In this document: positions 31,421 through 32,628 of the stretch, in pieces
Layout of the letters: each line of letters begins with the position of its first letter
Numbering within the stretch: the first letter of the stretch is position 1
Origin: Syntrophomonas sp. UBA5288
Lineage (GTDB): Bacteria > Bacillota > Syntrophomonadia > Syntrophomonadales > Syntrophomonadaceae
Assembly (NCBI GenBank): GCA_002408445.1
Contig: DHSK01000147.1
Span: forward strand, 1 to 32,628
Direction: 5' to 3'
Length of the DNA stretch: 32,628 nucleotides
Position numbers and translations under genes: made by a program
The notes under the pieces: generated by a model
Seen by the model: only the letters and a program-made list of their open reading frames with translations
What the model was told of the DNA's origin: nothing
The model's database searches: none

Positions 31421-31647
31421 CTTTTTATTGCTTTGCTATGATGGTAAAAAACAACAGGAGTAAATTAAATGTGAGGTTACCAAAGGAGCGGGAGCGAAAG
31501 TGGATTTTACCACGTTGTTTTACGAGGAAGAGGAGAACAGGCAACGTAAGCTCGATAGTGAAGTCAAAGCAGAAGAGACGTAACGTTAAGACAGAGTTAC
31601 CGAGTTACCGGTTTGAGTGTTAATATTGTTTTCATGCTTAGCCGTTA

Positions 31648-31700
31648 GCCAACAAAAAGAACGTCCCCTTGTTGGCCCTTGTTGGCCCCCTTGTTGGCCA
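31648..31700. repeat. REP-like element, right, with tandem TTGTTGGCC units
   Basis: GCCAACAAAAAGAACGTCCC, the inverse of the left copy, followed by three tandem units of (C)CCTTGTTGGCC up to about 31700. The segment between the two copies (31421-31647) shows no convincing gene. Confidence 0.7.
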
Positions 31701-31747
31701 TAATAAAAGCCCCTGTAATACCGCATTGCACGATACTTACAAGGGTT
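31701..31747 (-). terminator. Probable terminator after selC
   Basis: On the minus strand CCCTTGTAA pairs with TTACAGGGG across an 18-nt loop, followed by CTTTTATTAT, 17 bp past the tRNA-Sec end. Confidence 0.6.
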
Positions 31748-31763
31748 TTGGTTTTATCTTATT

Positions 31764-31862
31764 TGGCGGAAGCGTGTGGGAATCGAACCCACCCACCGCA
31801 GGATCACTACGGCGCAGACTGGATTTGAAGTCCAGGCGACCCACCAGGACCGATCCGCTTCC
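31764..31862 (-). tRNA. selC: tRNA-Sec(TCA)
   Basis: A 99-nt gene with encoded CCA and an unusually long variable arm (about 20 nt, CTGCGCCGTAGTGATCCTGC region). The acceptor pairs GGAAGCG with CGCTTCC, the anticodon stem CTGGA / TCCAG encloses CTTCAAA with anticodon TCA, and the T arm is GTGGG-TTCGATT-CCCAC. The length, the long arm and the UCA anticodon identify selenocysteine tRNA. It fits with the UGA-containing selD; selA and selB are not in the window. Confidence 0.96.
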
Positions 31863-31937
31863 CTTTTTATTTAGTCCGCGTACAGAGTATACAATCCTTA
31901 AAGACTTATGTCAAATATAATCGACATTAATGGAAGA

Positions 31938-32597
31938 TTATAGCTCGCCTTCACGGCGCACTATGACCGATTCTACTTTATAACCGGCTTTATTTATCTC
32001 ATCCACTATAATGTCGCAGTTGGTGGTTTCAATTCTCAGAATTATTTTGAATTCATGATTCTTTTGTTCATAAACTACACTATTGATTATATTGACACCT
32101 TTTTTGGCGATGATGTTTATTATCTCGGCCAGACTGCCCGGCCGGTCCACCGCGGAGATGTCTATACGGCTGTGCATTTTGGTAACTCCCAGGATGTCTA
32201 TTAAGGCGTCAAACATATCGGTTTCGGTTACGATTCCTACCAGTTTGCCGTCATCTATTACCGGCAGTGCCCCGACATTATTCTGCCGCATAACTTTGGC
32301 TGCGGTTTCAATGTAACTGTCCGAGCTGATAGTGATAAGGTTCTGTTTTTTGGGTAAAATGTCTTTGATTTTGGTTTTGACCAGAATGTAGTTAAGTTCG
32401 TGTATGCTTAATGTAGTAGCCGATGATGGCGCCGCGTGGTTGAGATCACTTAAGGTAACTATCCCTACCAGTTTTCCCTTTTCCATTACCGGCAGCCGGC
32501 GAATTTTGCTTTCTTTCATGATCTTGAAAGCGTCCGTCAAACTGGTGTCCATTCCCACCGTTTTTACATCTCGGGTCATTCTTTCTTTAACCTTCAT
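31938..32597 (-). CDS. CBS-domain protein with C-terminal ACT domain (AcuB-like)
   Basis: A 219-residue protein: two CBS domains (about 1-60, MKVKERMTRDVKTVGMDTSL, and 76-133, IKDILPKKQNLITISSDSYI) and an ACT domain (about 140-210, HSRIDISAVDRPGSLAEIIN). CBS pairs bind adenine nucleotides and ACT domains bind small ligands such as amino acids. AcuB of Bacillus has this architecture but its exact role is unclear. ATG at 32595-32597 has AGGAGG nine bases upstream; a TTG three codons earlier is unlikely. The ligand is unknown. Confidence 0.85.
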   Translation of the reverse strand: MKVKERMTRDVKTVGMDTSLTDAFKIMKESKIRRLPVMEKGKLVGIVTLSDLNHAAPSSATTLSIHELNYILVKTKIKDILPKKQNLITISSDSYIETAAKVMRQNNVGALPVIDDGKLVGIVTETDMFDALIDILGVTKMHSRIDISAVDRPGSLAEIINIIAKKGVNIINSVVYEQKNHEFKIILRIETTNCDIIVDEINKAGYKVESVIVRREGEL

Positions 32598-32628
32598 TTG
32601 TAACAACCTCCTATCTCAATATTTGAAT

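Noticed and set aside
31438..31623. 61-codon and overlapping 27-codon frames between the REP-like pair
   Set aside because: Low-complexity basic or charged sequence with weak start context; could be cargo but nothing supports it as a gene.
1..32628. CRISPR array or prophage
   Set aside because: No regularly spaced repeats with unique spacers, no Cas genes and no structural phage genes are visible; the repeats found are dispersed and unequal.

Overview
This window is about 32.6 kb of a bacterial chromosome of moderate GC content. Its gene families and order point to an anaerobic Clostridia lineage; a Syntrophomonadaceae-like organism is my guess, not a demonstration. The clues are a SCIFF peptide with its radical SAM maturase, a selenocysteine-containing SelD, a tRNA-Sec gene, the rpsF-ssb-rpsR-rplI-purA neighbourhood, strong Shine-Dalgarno sites and Rho-independent terminators. 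Almost every gene lies on the minus strand; the exceptions are a broken transposase and one membrane-anchored nitroreductase-like gene.

Layout. 1-10.4 kb is mainly housekeeping: a KimA-like permease with YjbQ, RlmH, a zinc peptidase with MurA, thioredoxin reductase, a LysM/G5/M23 cell-wall hydrolase, and the SCIFF maturase with its 47-residue six-cysteine precursor. Three families of short dispersed repeats sit in the gaps here and later in the window. 10.48-13.9 kb is a roughly 3.3 kb insertion bounded by a 129-bp direct repeat made of the 3' half of tRNA-Gly(CCC) plus its terminator. It carries a secreted stalk-domain protein, an IS200-type relic, and an ECF sigma / anti-sigma pair whose anti-sigma gene is frameshifted. 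13.86-14.08 kb holds intact tRNA-Gly and tRNA-Asp. 14.1-15.6 kb is a decayed DDE insertion sequence with an apparent 17-bp target duplication. 15.6-17.9 kb holds a small membrane protein, a decayed purA-like fragment and the Acg/nitroreductase-like protein. 18-23.2 kb is tRNA-Val(CAC), purA, rplI, a YybS-like protein, a MazG-like protein, rpsR, ssb, rpsF and two small proteins. 23.2-26.8 kb is selD (with an in-frame UGA), an M18 aminopeptidase and a CvpA-family protein. 27-31.4 kb is a thiamine salvage operon (thiD-cytX-thiM-thiE-HAD phosphatase) with a clear promoter, TPP riboswitch and terminator. 31.4-32.6 kb holds a REP-like inverted pair, tRNA-Sec and a CBS/ACT protein.

How the parts fit. 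SelD supplies selenophosphate and selC the tRNA for UGA decoding, and SelD is itself a product of that decoding. The thi operon takes up and phosphorylates hydroxymethylpyrimidine and thiazole and joins them; the HAD phosphatase closing the operon has no assigned role. The most unusual features are the tRNA-Gly-bounded insertion, the attenuator-like terminator between SCIFF and its maturase, the selenoprotein SelD missed by plain ORF calling, and the dense population of dispersed repeats. I did not find an unmistakably new multi-gene system.
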